A DNA stretch of 64,000 nt from Streptomyces sp. WZ.A104 (GTDB lineage Bacteria; Actinomycetota; Actinomycetes; Streptomycetales; Streptomycetaceae), in the NCBI RefSeq assembly GCF_002382885.1, contig NZ_NWVL01000028.1, positions 1-64,000 on the forward strand, read 5' to 3'. The notes below the pieces were generated by a model. The model made no database searches, was not told where the DNA came from, and saw only the letters and a list, made by a program, of their open reading frames with translations. Made by a program: the position numbers and the translations under genes. Positions within the stretch are counted from its first letter, which is position 1. Each line of letters opens with the position of its first letter. Positions 8,253 through 15,977 of the stretch are shown here, piece after piece.

Positions 8253-8846
8253 GTGGGCCTGCTCGACGCGATCCTCGGCCGGAGCAAACCGGTCCGCCCC
8301 GACCTCGACCAGCTCTTCGCCGTCCCCTCGGCCGCCCTGACCCTCCAGGCCGCGACCGGCTTCACGCCGACCGGCCTGGGCTCCGTCTGCTTCGCGGGCG
8401 TGGAGGGCGGCGGTTTCGCGCGCCTCCAGGAGGACGTACGGGAGCTGCTCGACGCGGATACGGAGCGCGGGGGCATCCCGGTGGAGTTCAGCCGGGACGC
8501 GTACGGCTACACCTGGCTGCTGGCCAGCCACCCGGCCGACGACACGGCGGGCCTGGTCAACGACCTGCACGCGGTGAACACCCTGCTCCAGGACGGCGGC
8601 TTCGGCCCGCACCTGCTGTGCTCGCTGATCGGCTTCCGGGACGGGGAGGGCGCCGGGGGCCGGTCGCTGGCGCTCGTGTACCTGTACAAGCGCGGCACGT
8701 TCTACCCGTTCGCCCCGCTGCCCGGCGGTGCCGAGAAGCGGGACAACCAGCTGGAGCTCCAGGTGCGGGGAGCCCTCGGCGACGACCTCCGGGTGGAGAA
8801 GGACCTGACGCGGTGGTTCCCGGTGTGGGGTGCGCCGGGGCTGTGA
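8253..8846 (+). CDS. pspAB: PspA-associated protein PspAB-like
   Basis: A 197-residue soluble protein starting MGLLDAILGRSKPVRPDLDQLF and resembling the actinobacterial PspAB family that accompanies the HtpX/PspA envelope-stress system. No catalytic motif is evident. GTG 8253 has GAGGAG upstream, and the gene follows htpX after 29 bases, so they are probably one operon. Its TGA lies inside the first unit of a 20-bp tandem repeat. Confidence 0.8.
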   Translation: MGLLDAILGRSKPVRPDLDQLFAVPSAALTLQAATGFTPTGLGSVCFAGVEGGGFARLQEDVRELLDADTERGGIPVEFSRDAYGYTWLLASHPADDTAGLVNDLHAVNTLLQDGGFGPHLLCSLIGFRDGEGAGGRSLALVYLYKRGTFYPFAPLPGGAEKRDNQLELQVRGALGDDLRVEKDLTRWFPVWGAPGL

Positions 8847-8900
8847 GGCCCGCGCCGGAGCTGTGAAGCCCGCGCCGGGTCCATGAGGCCCGCGTCGGCA
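8841..8900. repeat. Three 20-bp tandem repeats at the end of pspAB
   Basis: Units at 8841, 8861 and 8881 follow CTGTGAGGCCCGCGCCGGAG with 3-5 changes. The stop codon of pspAB is in the first unit. The array lies in the convergent gap before the P450 gene. Confidence 0.75.
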
Positions 8901-8910
8901 CTCCGGCACC

Positions 8911-10128
8911 TCACCACCGGACCGGAACCTTCCGTTCTCCGCGAACGAGCAGCCCCGACATCCGGTCCCCCGGAGCCCCGTCCGGGGCGAGCGTCGGGCA
9001 GCGGTCGAGCAGGGTGCGGAAGACGATGCGCCCTTCGAGGCGGGCCAGCGGTGCGCCCAGGCAGTGGTGGACGCCGTGACCGAACGCCAGATGCCCACGG
9101 TCCCCGGCTGCCGTACGGCGGATGTCGAAGCGGGCCGGGGAGGCGACGCGGGCCGGGTCCCGGCCCGCGTCGGCCAGGGCGATCAGGACCACTGCGCCCG
9201 CGGGGACGACCCGGCCGCCGATCTCCACCGGCTCGACGGCCACCCGGGGCGGTGCGGTCTCCACCGGGGCGTCGTAGCGCAGCATCTCCTCCACCGCCCC
9301 CGCCACGAGGCCGTCCAGGTCGCCGCGGAGCAGGGCGAACTGCTCGGGGTGGGCGAAGAGCGCGCGGACGCCCTTGCAGATGAAGTTCACCGTGGACTCG
9401 TGCCCCGCCAGAAGCAGCAGGAGAGCCATCGAGAGCAGTTCGTCCTCGCTCATCCGGTCCCCGCCCTCGTCGACCGTGTGGATCAGGTCGCTGAGCAGGT
9501 CGTCCCCCGGCGCCTCGCGCTTGGCGGCGATCAGCCCGTCGAGATACGGCACCGCCGCCGCCTGCGCGGCCCGCGACGCCTCGGCACCGGTGGGCGCGGT
9601 GATCTCGTCGGACCACTGCCGGAAGGCACCCCGGTCCAGGTCCGGAATGCCGAGCAGCTCACAGATGACGGTGATCCGGAGCGGGTAGGCGAGCGCGTCC
9701 ACCAGATCGGCCCGGCGGTCCTCGGCGGCGAGCATGTCGCTCACCAGCCCGTCGGTGACTTCCTGGATGCGCGGGGCGAGAGCGGCGACGCGGCGCGGGG
9801 TGAACGCGCGGGCGGCCAGCCGCCGCAGCCGGGTGTGGTCCGGCGGGTCGCTCAGCAGCATGTGGGCGTTGCCGGGGCCGTCCGTGGCGGGCGGTGCGTC
9901 GAGACCGGTGGCCAGATGGCCGTTGCGCCGCCAGTCCCGGCTGAGCCGGGGGTCGGTGAGCGCTTCCCGGCAGGCGTCATGGCCGACGACGAGCCAGAAC
10001 CGCTCCTCGCCACCCCCGCGGATCTCGTGGACAGGCCCGCGGGCCCGCAGCACGGCGTAGGCGGGGTAGGGATCGGACCCGAAGGCGGGATCGATGTCGA
10101 GGAGATCGACTGCGGCCGGGTCCGTCAC
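8911..10128 (-). CDS. Cytochrome P450 (flanking the RiPP precursor gene)
   Basis: A 405-residue class I bacterial P450 of the CYP105/107 type. The I-helix LLLAGHEST carries the usual acid/alcohol oxygen-activation pair, the ExxR motif is EMLR in VEEMLRYDAP, and the haem loop is FGHGVHHCLGAPLARLE. The start is GTG 10128 with GGGGAG six bases upstream; longer readings extend into a repetitive leader. It is divergent from the 28-codon precursor gene and may hydroxylate or crosslink its product, or be an unrelated neighbour. No ferredoxin gene is adjacent. Confidence 0.92.
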   Translation of the reverse strand: MTDPAAVDLLDIDPAFGSDPYPAYAVLRARGPVHEIRGGGEERFWLVVGHDACREALTDPRLSRDWRRNGHLATGLDAPPATDGPGNAHMLLSDPPDHTRLRRLAARAFTPRRVAALAPRIQEVTDGLVSDMLAAEDRRADLVDALAYPLRITVICELLGIPDLDRGAFRQWSDEITAPTGAEASRAAQAAAVPYLDGLIAAKREAPGDDLLSDLIHTVDEGGDRMSEDELLSMALLLLLAGHESTVNFICKGVRALFAHPEQFALLRGDLDGLVAGAVEEMLRYDAPVETAPPRVAVEPVEIGGRVVPAGAVVLIALADAGRDPARVASPARFDIRRTAAGDRGHLAFGHGVHHCLGAPLARLEGRIVFRTLLDRCPTLAPDGAPGDRMSGLLVRGERKVPVRW

Positions 10129-10380
10129 AACAGCTCCCCTGATGAGTCGTGTGAGTCGAGTGAGTCGTTGAGTTGAGTCGTGTGAGGCGTGGTGGTGGTC
10201 CGGCCCGTGAGCCCCAGCGGTTCGTCCGGCCACACTAGCCCGCCGAACTTCCTGCCGTAACAGTGAGTTGCCGAAATTTTTCCTGTAACTCTGTTTATAC
10301 GACGTCACATTGGGCCATGTTCCTACCGCTGACGACGGTGGTCACACCGTCGATGTTCCCCATGTACGAGGAGGTGTCTG
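10129..10380. other. Divergent promoter region of the P450/RiPP locus
   Basis: A 252-base gap with an unusually AT-rich stretch (about 10258-10312), the likely divergent promoter area, although no clean -35/-10 pair can be assigned. Close to the P450 start are four GAGTCG hexamers (10144, 10153, 10162, 10175), spaced 9, 9 and 13 bases, inside the P450 leader. Confidence 0.5.
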
Positions 10381-10467
10381 ATGGCTAAGCGCATTCTTTA
10401 CAAGGCTGCGAGCAAGTTCGGCTTCACGACCAAGGGAGCCGCCGGGGCCTACCCCTGGATCCCGTAG
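10381..10467 (+). CDS. Putative P450-modified RiPP precursor peptide (28 aa)
   Basis: ATG 10381 to TAG 10467 encodes 28 residues: a basic, amphipathic leader (MAKRILYKAASKFGF, then TTKGAAG) and an aromatic C-terminus AYPWIP with Tyr24 and Trp26. GAGGAGG ends six bases before the ATG, an excellent ribosome site. It lies between two P450 genes and is followed by a strong hairpin before the second one, the usual layout for abundant precursor and less abundant enzyme. Short precursors with C-terminal Tyr/Trp next to P450s are known for cittilins, biarylitides and tryptorubin-type atropopeptides, where the P450 makes aryl crosslinks. The assignment to that class is inferred; I do not recognise this exact core. 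Confidence 0.75.
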   Translation: MAKRILYKAASKFGFTTKGAAGAYPWIP

Positions 10468-10483
10468 TACGTCAGTCCCGATG

Positions 10484-10516
10484 ACGGCCCGGCCCCGCCT
10501 GTCGGGGCCGGGCCGT
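10484..10516 (+). terminator. Hairpin between precursor gene and P450 (attenuating terminator)
   Basis: A perfect stem of 13 bp (10484-10496 with 10504-10516), extendable to 14 bp with a 5-base loop, starts 16 bases after the precursor stop. It has no T-tract. It probably lowers read-through into the downstream P450 gene and protects the precursor mRNA. Confidence 0.7.
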
Positions 10517-10538
10517 TCACCGACCCAGGGGTGTCCCG

Positions 10539-11789
10539 TTGACCGAACAGACCATGCCCCGCCCCCCGGTCCGCACGGGCACGACGCAGGCCGGGCTGAT
10601 GGAGCAGTACGAGAAGGACCGCCTCGGCCATCTCCTGGCCTCGGTCGAGCGGCACGGCCCGGTGGTGGAACTGACCGAGGGCACCGTCCTCGTCAACGAC
10701 CCGGCCGCCGTCCACGACGTACTCCGGCGCACGAACACCGACTTCCTCGTCACCGGCAACATCCGGCGCGACGAGGTCAGCGGTGTGCGCGGCGACCCGG
10801 CCACCGAAGCGTGGATGCGGGGTCGGCGCGCCACCCAGAAGGGCATGTCTCCCCCAGCGCTGGAGGCCCACCGGGTCTGGCTGACGGAAGAGACCGGCCG
10901 ACTGTGCGACCGTTGGCAGGCCCGCTCCTCGGTCACCGACCCCGTCGCGGAGCTGGAGCAGCTGTCCGCCCGCTCCTTCGCCCGGTTCTGCTTCGGCACC
11001 CGCGACGCCGGGGCCGCCGCCGCACGCACCGGCGACCTGCTGAACTCGCTCACACCGCTGATCAGCAGCCCCTTCCACTTCCCGCCCGCCGTACGCCGCT
11101 TCCTGCCCCGCTACCGCCGGTCGGTCAGCGCGCAGAAGAAGCTTGAGGAGGAGCTGCGCCGGGCGCTCGACGGGCCAGGCGAGGGCGGACTCGTCGCGTC
11201 GCTGGCCACCGCCGGCCTGGACGGCGAGGCGACGGTCCGCATGCTCGTCTCCAACGGCCTCGCCTCCTACCGGGTCCCGGCGGCCGCCGTCACCTGGGCC
11301 CTGGTGGCACTGGCCCGCGAGCCGGACGTGGCCGAGGAGTGCGCGGCCGCCGTGGACCCGGGCGGCGGCGCCACCCCGGACATCCTGCGCTGGACGATCG
11401 CCGAGTCGCTGCGCCTGTGGCCGCCCAACTGGCTGATCCTGCGCACGGCCAACGGCCTGCAGACCTGCGGCGACTGGAGCATTCCGGCCGGCGCGGCGGT
11501 CATGATCTCGCCGTACGTCATGCACCGCACCGCACCGGTCTTCACCGACCCCTCGGCGTTCCGCCCGCACCGCTGGGCGTCGCTCCAGCCGGCCGCCGGG
11601 GAGTACCTCCCGTACGGGATCGGCAGCCGCTGGTGCGTCGGCAAGGCGCTGGCGGACCTGGAGCTGGCGACCGTCCTGTCCACCCTCGTGGCCCGGTTCC
11701 GCTTCACCGTGGAGCGCATGGACCCCCTCCCGGATGTACGGACGACGCTGCTCCCGGCCGGCCTCACCCTGGGGCTGCGGCCCCGCTGA
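10539..11789 (+). CDS. Cytochrome P450, candidate RiPP-modifying enzyme
   Basis: A 416-residue P450. The ExxR motif is ESLR in IAESLRLWPPNWLILR, and the haem loop is PYGIGSRWCVGKALADLEL with the thiolate Cys. The I-helix reads NGLASYRVPAAAVTWAL and lacks the usual acid/Thr pair, which points to an unusual reaction such as radical aryl coupling rather than standard hydroxylation. The start is TTG 10539 with AGGGG upstream; ATG 10554 is an alternative. It is only 71 bases after the precursor gene in the same orientation, so it is the most likely processing enzyme. Confidence 0.9.
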   Translation: MTEQTMPRPPVRTGTTQAGLMEQYEKDRLGHLLASVERHGPVVELTEGTVLVNDPAAVHDVLRRTNTDFLVTGNIRRDEVSGVRGDPATEAWMRGRRATQKGMSPPALEAHRVWLTEETGRLCDRWQARSSVTDPVAELEQLSARSFARFCFGTRDAGAAAARTGDLLNSLTPLISSPFHFPPAVRRFLPRYRRSVSAQKKLEEELRRALDGPGEGGLVASLATAGLDGEATVRMLVSNGLASYRVPAAAVTWALVALAREPDVAEECAAAVDPGGGATPDILRWTIAESLRLWPPNWLILRTANGLQTCGDWSIPAGAAVMISPYVMHRTAPVFTDPSAFRPHRWASLQPAAGEYLPYGIGSRWCVGKALADLELATVLSTLVARFRFTVERMDPLPDVRTTLLPAGLTLGLRPR

Positions 11790-12035
11790 GGCCCCCGGCC
11801 TCAGCCGTTGAGGACCGCGTGGTCCAGGAACGCGGTCCAGGCGGCCGCGACGAGTGGGTGGGCATCCCCGCCCCGGACGGCAACACGTACCCGCTGAGCT
11901 GGCGGTGCGGGGCGCCGGAGGAGGAGGAGGAGGAGGAGTTCGTTGACCCGGAGCTGCCGCACGGGCTGGTGTCGGCGCAACTGGCCCCGGCGGCGACCGA
12001 GGGCGGGTGACGGCCGGCGGCCCCAGCCCGCGAGT
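11790..12035. other. Intergenic stretch with possible gene fragments
   Basis: No confident gene. A 64-codon + frame (GTG 11819 to TGA 12010) contains a run of seven Glu codons and looks low-complexity. The opposite strand ends with a protein-like tail (AHPLVAAAWTAFLDHAVLNG, stop at 11801) but has no intact upstream domain. Either could be a remnant. Confidence 0.35.
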
Positions 12036-12494
12036 TCAGGCAGTCGGCTCAGGCAGCGGCCGGAAGACCGGTACGGCCTCCCCGCCCTCCGCCTCCTCCG
12101 CGCCCCGGAACGTGACCGTCAGCCCTATCCCGACGCGGAGCCCGGCAGGTGCGCACTCCACGACCTCCGTCATCATCCGGGGCCCTTCGGCGAGGTCGAC
12201 GACGGCGGCGACGTACGGGACACGGGAGCCGAAGGGCGGCAGGTCGTTGCGGTGGACGACGGACCAGGTGTAGAGGGTGGCGTCCCCGCTCGCGGGCTCC
12301 CACTCCACGTCCTCGCTCCAGCAGTACGGGCAGAACTCGCGCGGGTAGTGGTGCGCCCGGCCGCAGGCGGCGCAGCGGCGGATCAGCAGCCGCCCCTCCC
12401 CCGCCGCGTCCCAGTACGGGCGGGTGAAGGCGTCCGGCTCCGGGAGGTCGAAGCGCGGGACCGCCGCGCGGTCCGGAGGCGTCCCCGGGCTCAC
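12036..12494 (-). CDS. DUF35 / Zn-ribbon OB-fold protein
   Basis: A 152-residue protein with an N-terminal rubredoxin-like zinc ribbon (CAACG, then CPYC ten residues later) and a C-terminal OB fold (YTWSVVHRNDLPPFGSRVPY). DUF35 proteins bind and steer thiolase-fold partners; in steroid degradation the DUF35 part of ChsH2 activates the Ltp2 aldolase. GTG 12494 overlaps the stop of the DoxX-like gene (GTGA). The unit is preceded by an operator palindrome of the same type as the thiolase gene at 5297, supporting a partnership between the two. Confidence 0.9.
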   Translation of the reverse strand: MSPGTPPDRAAVPRFDLPEPDAFTRPYWDAAGEGRLLIRRCAACGRAHHYPREFCPYCWSEDVEWEPASGDATLYTWSVVHRNDLPPFGSRVPYVAAVVDLAEGPRMMTEVVECAPAGLRVGIGLTVTFRGAEEAEGGEAVPVFRPLPEPTA

Positions 12495-12943
12495 AGGAAC
12501 AGCCCGAACGCCGCGTCCAGCGACCACGTCTGCCAGGCCATCGCGAACAGGGCCACCAGCGAGATCAGCGCCATCATCGCGTTCTGCCCCTGCTCGGCCC
12601 AGTCGTGGATCATCAGGACCAGGTAGAGGAGGTTGAGGAGGAGCCCGGCGGCCAGGGCGACCGGGGTCAGGAACCCGGTCACCAGGCCCAGCCCGATGGC
12701 CAGTTCGGCGTAGACGACGACGTAAGCCATGAGCTTCGGGTGCGGCGCGACGATCCGCCGGAAGCCCGTGCGCACGGCGCCCCAGCGGTGCTTGCCCGCG
12801 ACGTCCGCCGCCCAGGCGATGCCCGTACCGCGTTCGAACCAGCCCTTCTTGTCCTTGTGCCGCCAGCTCTCCAGCCACCACAGGCCGAGGCCTATGCGCA
12901 GGACGGCGAGCCATTCCGCACCGCTGAGCCAGATCGTCCGCAT
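12491..12943 (-). CDS. DoxX-like integral membrane protein
   Basis: A 150-residue membrane protein with about four helices (LRIGLGLWWLESW; MAYVVVYAELAIGLGLV; LTPVALAAGLLLNLLYLVLM; AMMALISLVALFAM). It resembles DoxX/DoxD-type proteins. ATG 12943 has GGAGG upstream. It is the first gene of the DUF35 unit and starts 22 bases downstream of operator site 3. Its role in the pathway is unknown; DoxX-like proteins are often tied to quinone or thiol redox reactions. Confidence 0.82.
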   Translation of the reverse strand: MRTIWLSGAEWLAVLRIGLGLWWLESWRHKDKKGWFERGTGIAWAADVAGKHRWGAVRTGFRRIVAPHPKLMAYVVVYAELAIGLGLVTGFLTPVALAAGLLLNLLYLVLMIHDWAEQGQNAMMALISLVALFAMAWQTWSLDAAFGLFL

Positions 12944-12964
12944 CGGGCCTCCGATCGCTAGTTT

Positions 12965-12979
12965 CTGACGGTACGTCAG
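12965..12979. promoter_or_regulatory. Operator palindrome site 3 (CTGACG-GTA-CGTCAG)
   Basis: A perfect 6-3-6 inverted repeat 22 bases upstream of the DoxX-like start, flanked by T on both sides. Confidence 0.8.
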
Positions 12980-13141
12980 TTCAGCGGATGCGGGGCGCCC
13001 GGCGCAAGAGGTGCGCACGCACCTCGGCACGGGCGGCCCCGCAACGCCCCGCGACACCCCGCGACCCCCCGTGATCAATTCGCAACCGATTTCCCTCTTG
13101 ACCGAGACCCATCAACAGAGCGGGCGATTACGCTCCGAACC

Positions 13142-14338
13142 ATGCCCAACAGCCCGTCCATCGCAGGCAGCCACGACGCCGTCGCCCTCACCGACCGTAC
13201 GGACGACCGGCCCGTCTACGTCATCGGCGGCGGCCCCGGAGGCCTCGCCGTCGCCGCGGCGCTCCGCGCACGGGACGTACGGGCGGTGGTCCTGGAGAAA
13301 TCGGACCGGGTCGGCGCGTCCTGGCGGGGCCACTACGACCGGCTGCACCTGCACACCACCCGCCGCTGGTCGGCGCTGCCGGGGCTGCGGATACCGCGCA
13401 GGTTCGGGCGATGGGTCGGCCGGGACGACCTGGTGCGGTACCTGGAGAAGTACGCCGAACACCACGAGCTGGAGGTGGTGACGGGCGTCGAGGTGACCCG
13501 TGTCGACCGGGCCCCCGACGGCTCCGGCGACTGGCAGCTCACCGCGACCGGCGGCCGGGTCCTGCGGGGCCGCGCGGTCGTCGTGGCCACCGGCTACAAC
13601 CACACCCCGCGCATCCCCGACTGGCCGGGCCGCGACACGTTCACGGGCGAGCTGCTGCACGCGGCGCAGTACCGGAACCGCGCCCCGTACGCGGACCGGG
13701 ACGTCCTGGTCGTCGGCATCGGCAACACGGGCGCGGAGATAGCGGCGGACCTGGCGGAGGGCGACGCGTCCCGGGTGCGCATCGCGGTCCGCACGCCCCC
13801 GCACATCGTGCGCCGCTCCACCGCGGGCTGGCCCGCCCAGGCCACCGGCGTCCTGGTCCGCCGGCTGCCGGTGTGGCTCGTCGACCGGGCGGGGGCCGTA
13901 CTGGCCCGAATCACCGTGCCCGACCTGACCGCCCACGGCCTCCCGCGCCCGGAGACGGGCCTGTACTCCCGGGCCCGGCAAGGCGCGATCCCGGTCCAGG
14001 ACGTGGGCCTGATCGACGCGGTGAAAACCGGCGCGGTGGCGCCCGTCGCCACGGTCGCCTCGTTCGACAAGGACACGGTGATCCTGGCCGACGGCACCCG
14101 TCTCACCCCGGACACCGTCATCGCCGCGACCGGCTACGACCGCGCCCTGGAGCCCCTGCTCGGCCACCTGGACGTCCTGGACGCCCGGGGCCGCCCGCTC
14201 AGCCACGGCGCCCGCTCCCCGAAGCAGGCCCCGGGCCTCTACTTCACCGGCTTCACCAACCCGATCAGCGGGATGCTCCGCGAACTGGCCCTGGACGCCG
14301 AGAGAATCGCCAAAAGGGTGGCGCGGGCGTCGCGCTGA
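13142..14338 (+). CDS. FAD/NAD(P)H-dependent flavin monooxygenase-like oxidoreductase
   Basis: A 398-residue class B flavoprotein monooxygenase-like enzyme. It has two Rossmann dinucleotide sites: VIGGGPGGLAVA near the N-terminus for FAD and VVGIGNTGAEIA near residue 200 for NADPH. It also has the family signatures SWRGHYDRLHLHT and VVVATGYN, and a C-terminal GLYFTGFTNP. Such enzymes oxygenate N, S or ketone substrates or hydroxylate amino-acid derivatives. The start is ATG 13142. It faces the DoxX/DUF35 unit; the shared gap contains operator site 3, 163 bases upstream, so regulation with the regulon is possible but not shown. Confidence 0.88.
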   Translation: MPNSPSIAGSHDAVALTDRTDDRPVYVIGGGPGGLAVAAALRARDVRAVVLEKSDRVGASWRGHYDRLHLHTTRRWSALPGLRIPRRFGRWVGRDDLVRYLEKYAEHHELEVVTGVEVTRVDRAPDGSGDWQLTATGGRVLRGRAVVVATGYNHTPRIPDWPGRDTFTGELLHAAQYRNRAPYADRDVLVVGIGNTGAEIAADLAEGDASRVRIAVRTPPHIVRRSTAGWPAQATGVLVRRLPVWLVDRAGAVLARITVPDLTAHGLPRPETGLYSRARQGAIPVQDVGLIDAVKTGAVAPVATVASFDKDTVILADGTRLTPDTVIAATGYDRALEPLLGHLDVLDARGRPLSHGARSPKQAPGLYFTGFTNPISGMLRELALDAERIAKRVARASR

Positions 14339-14443
14339 GGGACGAGTGGACCGCCCGGAGCCTGCGAGCACGGTGCGCCGCGTGAGCGATTTCTGTGAAG
14401 TGACCGTGGACGAGGTCGGCGTACCGCTCCGCTGACTCGCTGA

Positions 14444-14584
14444 ACACGTTCACGACACCCCGCCAGCGAGCGAACGGTACGGTCCGGGTACTACCGTGTG
14501 CACGAGGAGCTGGCGCCGATCGCGCTCGAAGTCATCGGCGATCAGGCCAACCTGGTGCAGGCCCTTCTTCCGAGGAGTCGATGA
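14444..14584 (+). pseudogene. Possible C-terminal remnant of a gene upstream of the VOC gene
   Basis: The frame is open from 14444 and ends at TGA 14582-14584 with a protein-like tail (GYYRVHEELAPIALEVIG, then DQANLVQALLPRSR). It overlaps the next ATG as ATGA, just as intact operons in this genome do. A stop at 14441 closes the frame upstream and no start fits. It is probably the last 45 codons of a deleted gene. The family is not recognised. Confidence 0.4.
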
Positions 14585-14937
14585 TGTCCGTCCGCCGTGT
14601 CGTGCCCAACATCCGGATCGGTTCGGAGGACGTTCAGGAGAGCCGGGAGTTCTACGGACTGCTCGGCTTCGAGGAGGTCATGAACCTCGGCTGGATCACG
14701 ACCGTCGCGGCGGCGTCCCGTCCGCAGGAGCAGGTCAGCTTCATGACCCACGACCTGACAGCCCCGGTCGTCCCCGACCTCAGCGTCGAGGTGGACGATG
14801 TGGACGCGGCCTACGCCCTCTTGCGGGAGAGCGGCGCGGAGATCCTCCACCCGCTCCAGGACGAGCAGTGGGGCGTACGGCGGTTCTTCGTCCGGGACCC
14901 GAACGGCCGGGTGGTCAATGTGCTGAGTCACCGCTGA
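14581..14937 (+). CDS. VOC-family protein, single domain
   Basis: A 118-residue glyoxalase/bleomycin-resistance fold protein. Visible features are VVPNIRIGSEDVQESREFYGLLGF at the N-terminus, the central SVEVDDVDAAYALLRESG, and the C-terminal RRFFVRDPNGRVVNVLSHR with the typical Asp-Pro-Asn-Gly turn. Function is not deducible. There are two consecutive start codons (ATG ATG at 14581/14584), and the first overlaps the stop of the upstream remnant frame. GAGGAG precedes the start. Confidence 0.87.
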   Translation: MMSVRRVVPNIRIGSEDVQESREFYGLLGFEEVMNLGWITTVAAASRPQEQVSFMTHDLTAPVVPDLSVEVDDVDAAYALLRESGAEILHPLQDEQWGVRRFFVRDPNGRVVNVLSHR

Positions 14938-15011
14938 CAGAGGTGCCACACGGCGGTGGCCCCTCCGGGAAGCGCCCGGCTTTCGCCGGTGTTCTGCCTA
15001 TCGTGAGCGCC

Positions 15012-15977
15012 ATGGACGTGTTCGACGAGCTGTTGCAGGGTGTGCGGGGCAAGGGGGCGGTGTTCGGCCGGTCGATGCTGTGGCCGCCGTGGTCGCTGCG
15101 GTTCACCGACGGGGCCTATCTGACCATGTGCATGCCGCTGCGGGGTGCGGGGTGGATCGTGCCCGAGGGCGGCGAGCCGCTGCGGGTGGAGGCCGGTGAC
15201 GCCGCGATCGTACGGGGACCGGCGCCGTTCGTCTTCACCGATGAGCCGGCGAACGGCACGGGGCCGGGGGGCGGTTCCGGGCCCGATTCCGGATCGGGCG
15301 AGCACGTGCGGGAGGTGCGCTGGAGGCGGGGGCAGGACATGGCCGACGCTCCGGGCGGTGATCCCGAGCTCGACTCGCCCACCGTCCTGCTGGTCGCCAC
15401 CTACGACGTACGGACGGAAGTCCCGCAGCGGCTCCTGCGAGCGCTCCCGCCCGCCCTCGTCGTCTCCGACGACGAGGACTGCTCACCCCTGCGCGACTAC
15501 CTGGAGGCGCGGATGGGCGGCAGGCGGCCGGGGGATCAGATCGTCCTCGACCGGCTCCTGGACTGGATGCTCGTGTGTACGCTGCGGGACTGGTTCGACC
15601 GGCCCGAGGCCGACCCGCCGGGCTGGTACGGCGCACTCGGCGACGAGGTGGCGGGCCCGGCCCTGCGGGCGATGCACGAGGACCCGGCGCACCCCTGGAC
15701 GACGGCGGAGCTGGCGAGCCGGGCGGGGGTCTCGCGGACGACCCTGGCCAAGCGGTTCACGGAACTCGTGGGGGACGGGCCGGTGGCGTATCTGACCGAG
15801 TGGCGGATGACCCTCGCCGCCGACCTGCTGACCCGGCCCGAGCTGACCGTCGCGGCGGTCGCCCGGCGGGTCGGCTACGCGGACGCCTTCGGCTTCAGCG
15901 CGGCGTTCAAACGGCTGCGCGGCGAGAGCCCGAGCGCGTACCGGCGGGAGGCGGTGGCGTCCGAGGCGGTGGGGTGA
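15012..15977 (+). CDS. AraC-family regulator with cupin-type N-terminal domain
   Basis: A 321-residue regulator. The N-terminal half is an AraC-type cupin sensor (MLWPPWSLRFTDGAYLTMCM, then GDAAIVRGPAPFVF). The C-terminal 100 residues hold two helix-turn-helix motifs (WTTAELASRAGVSRTTLAKRF and LTVAAVARRVGYADAFGFS AAFKR). The start is ATG 15012, with GTG 15003 as an alternative; neither has a strong ribosome site. Such regulators often control a neighbouring oxidoreductase; the convergent NmrA-like gene is the obvious candidate. The TGA stop lies in the first unit of a tandem repeat. Confidence 0.88.
   Translation: MDVFDELLQGVRGKGAVFGRSMLWPPWSLRFTDGAYLTMCMPLRGAGWIVPEGGEPLRVEAGDAAIVRGPAPFVFTDEPANGTGPGGGSGPDSGSGEHVREVRWRRGQDMADAPGGDPELDSPTVLLVATYDVRTEVPQRLLRALPPALVVSDDEDCSPLRDYLEARMGGRRPGDQIVLDRLLDWMLVCTLRDWFDRPEADPPGWYGALGDEVAGPALRAMHEDPAHPWTTAELASRAGVSRTTLAKRFTELVGDGPVAYLTEWRMTLAADLLTRPELTVAAVARRVGYADAFGFSAAFKRLRGESPSAYRREAVASEAVG

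Noticed and set aside
11819-12010. 64-codon ORF with poly-Glu run after the P450
   Set aside because: The Glu run comes from a GAG repeat, there is no domain, and the ribosome site is weak.
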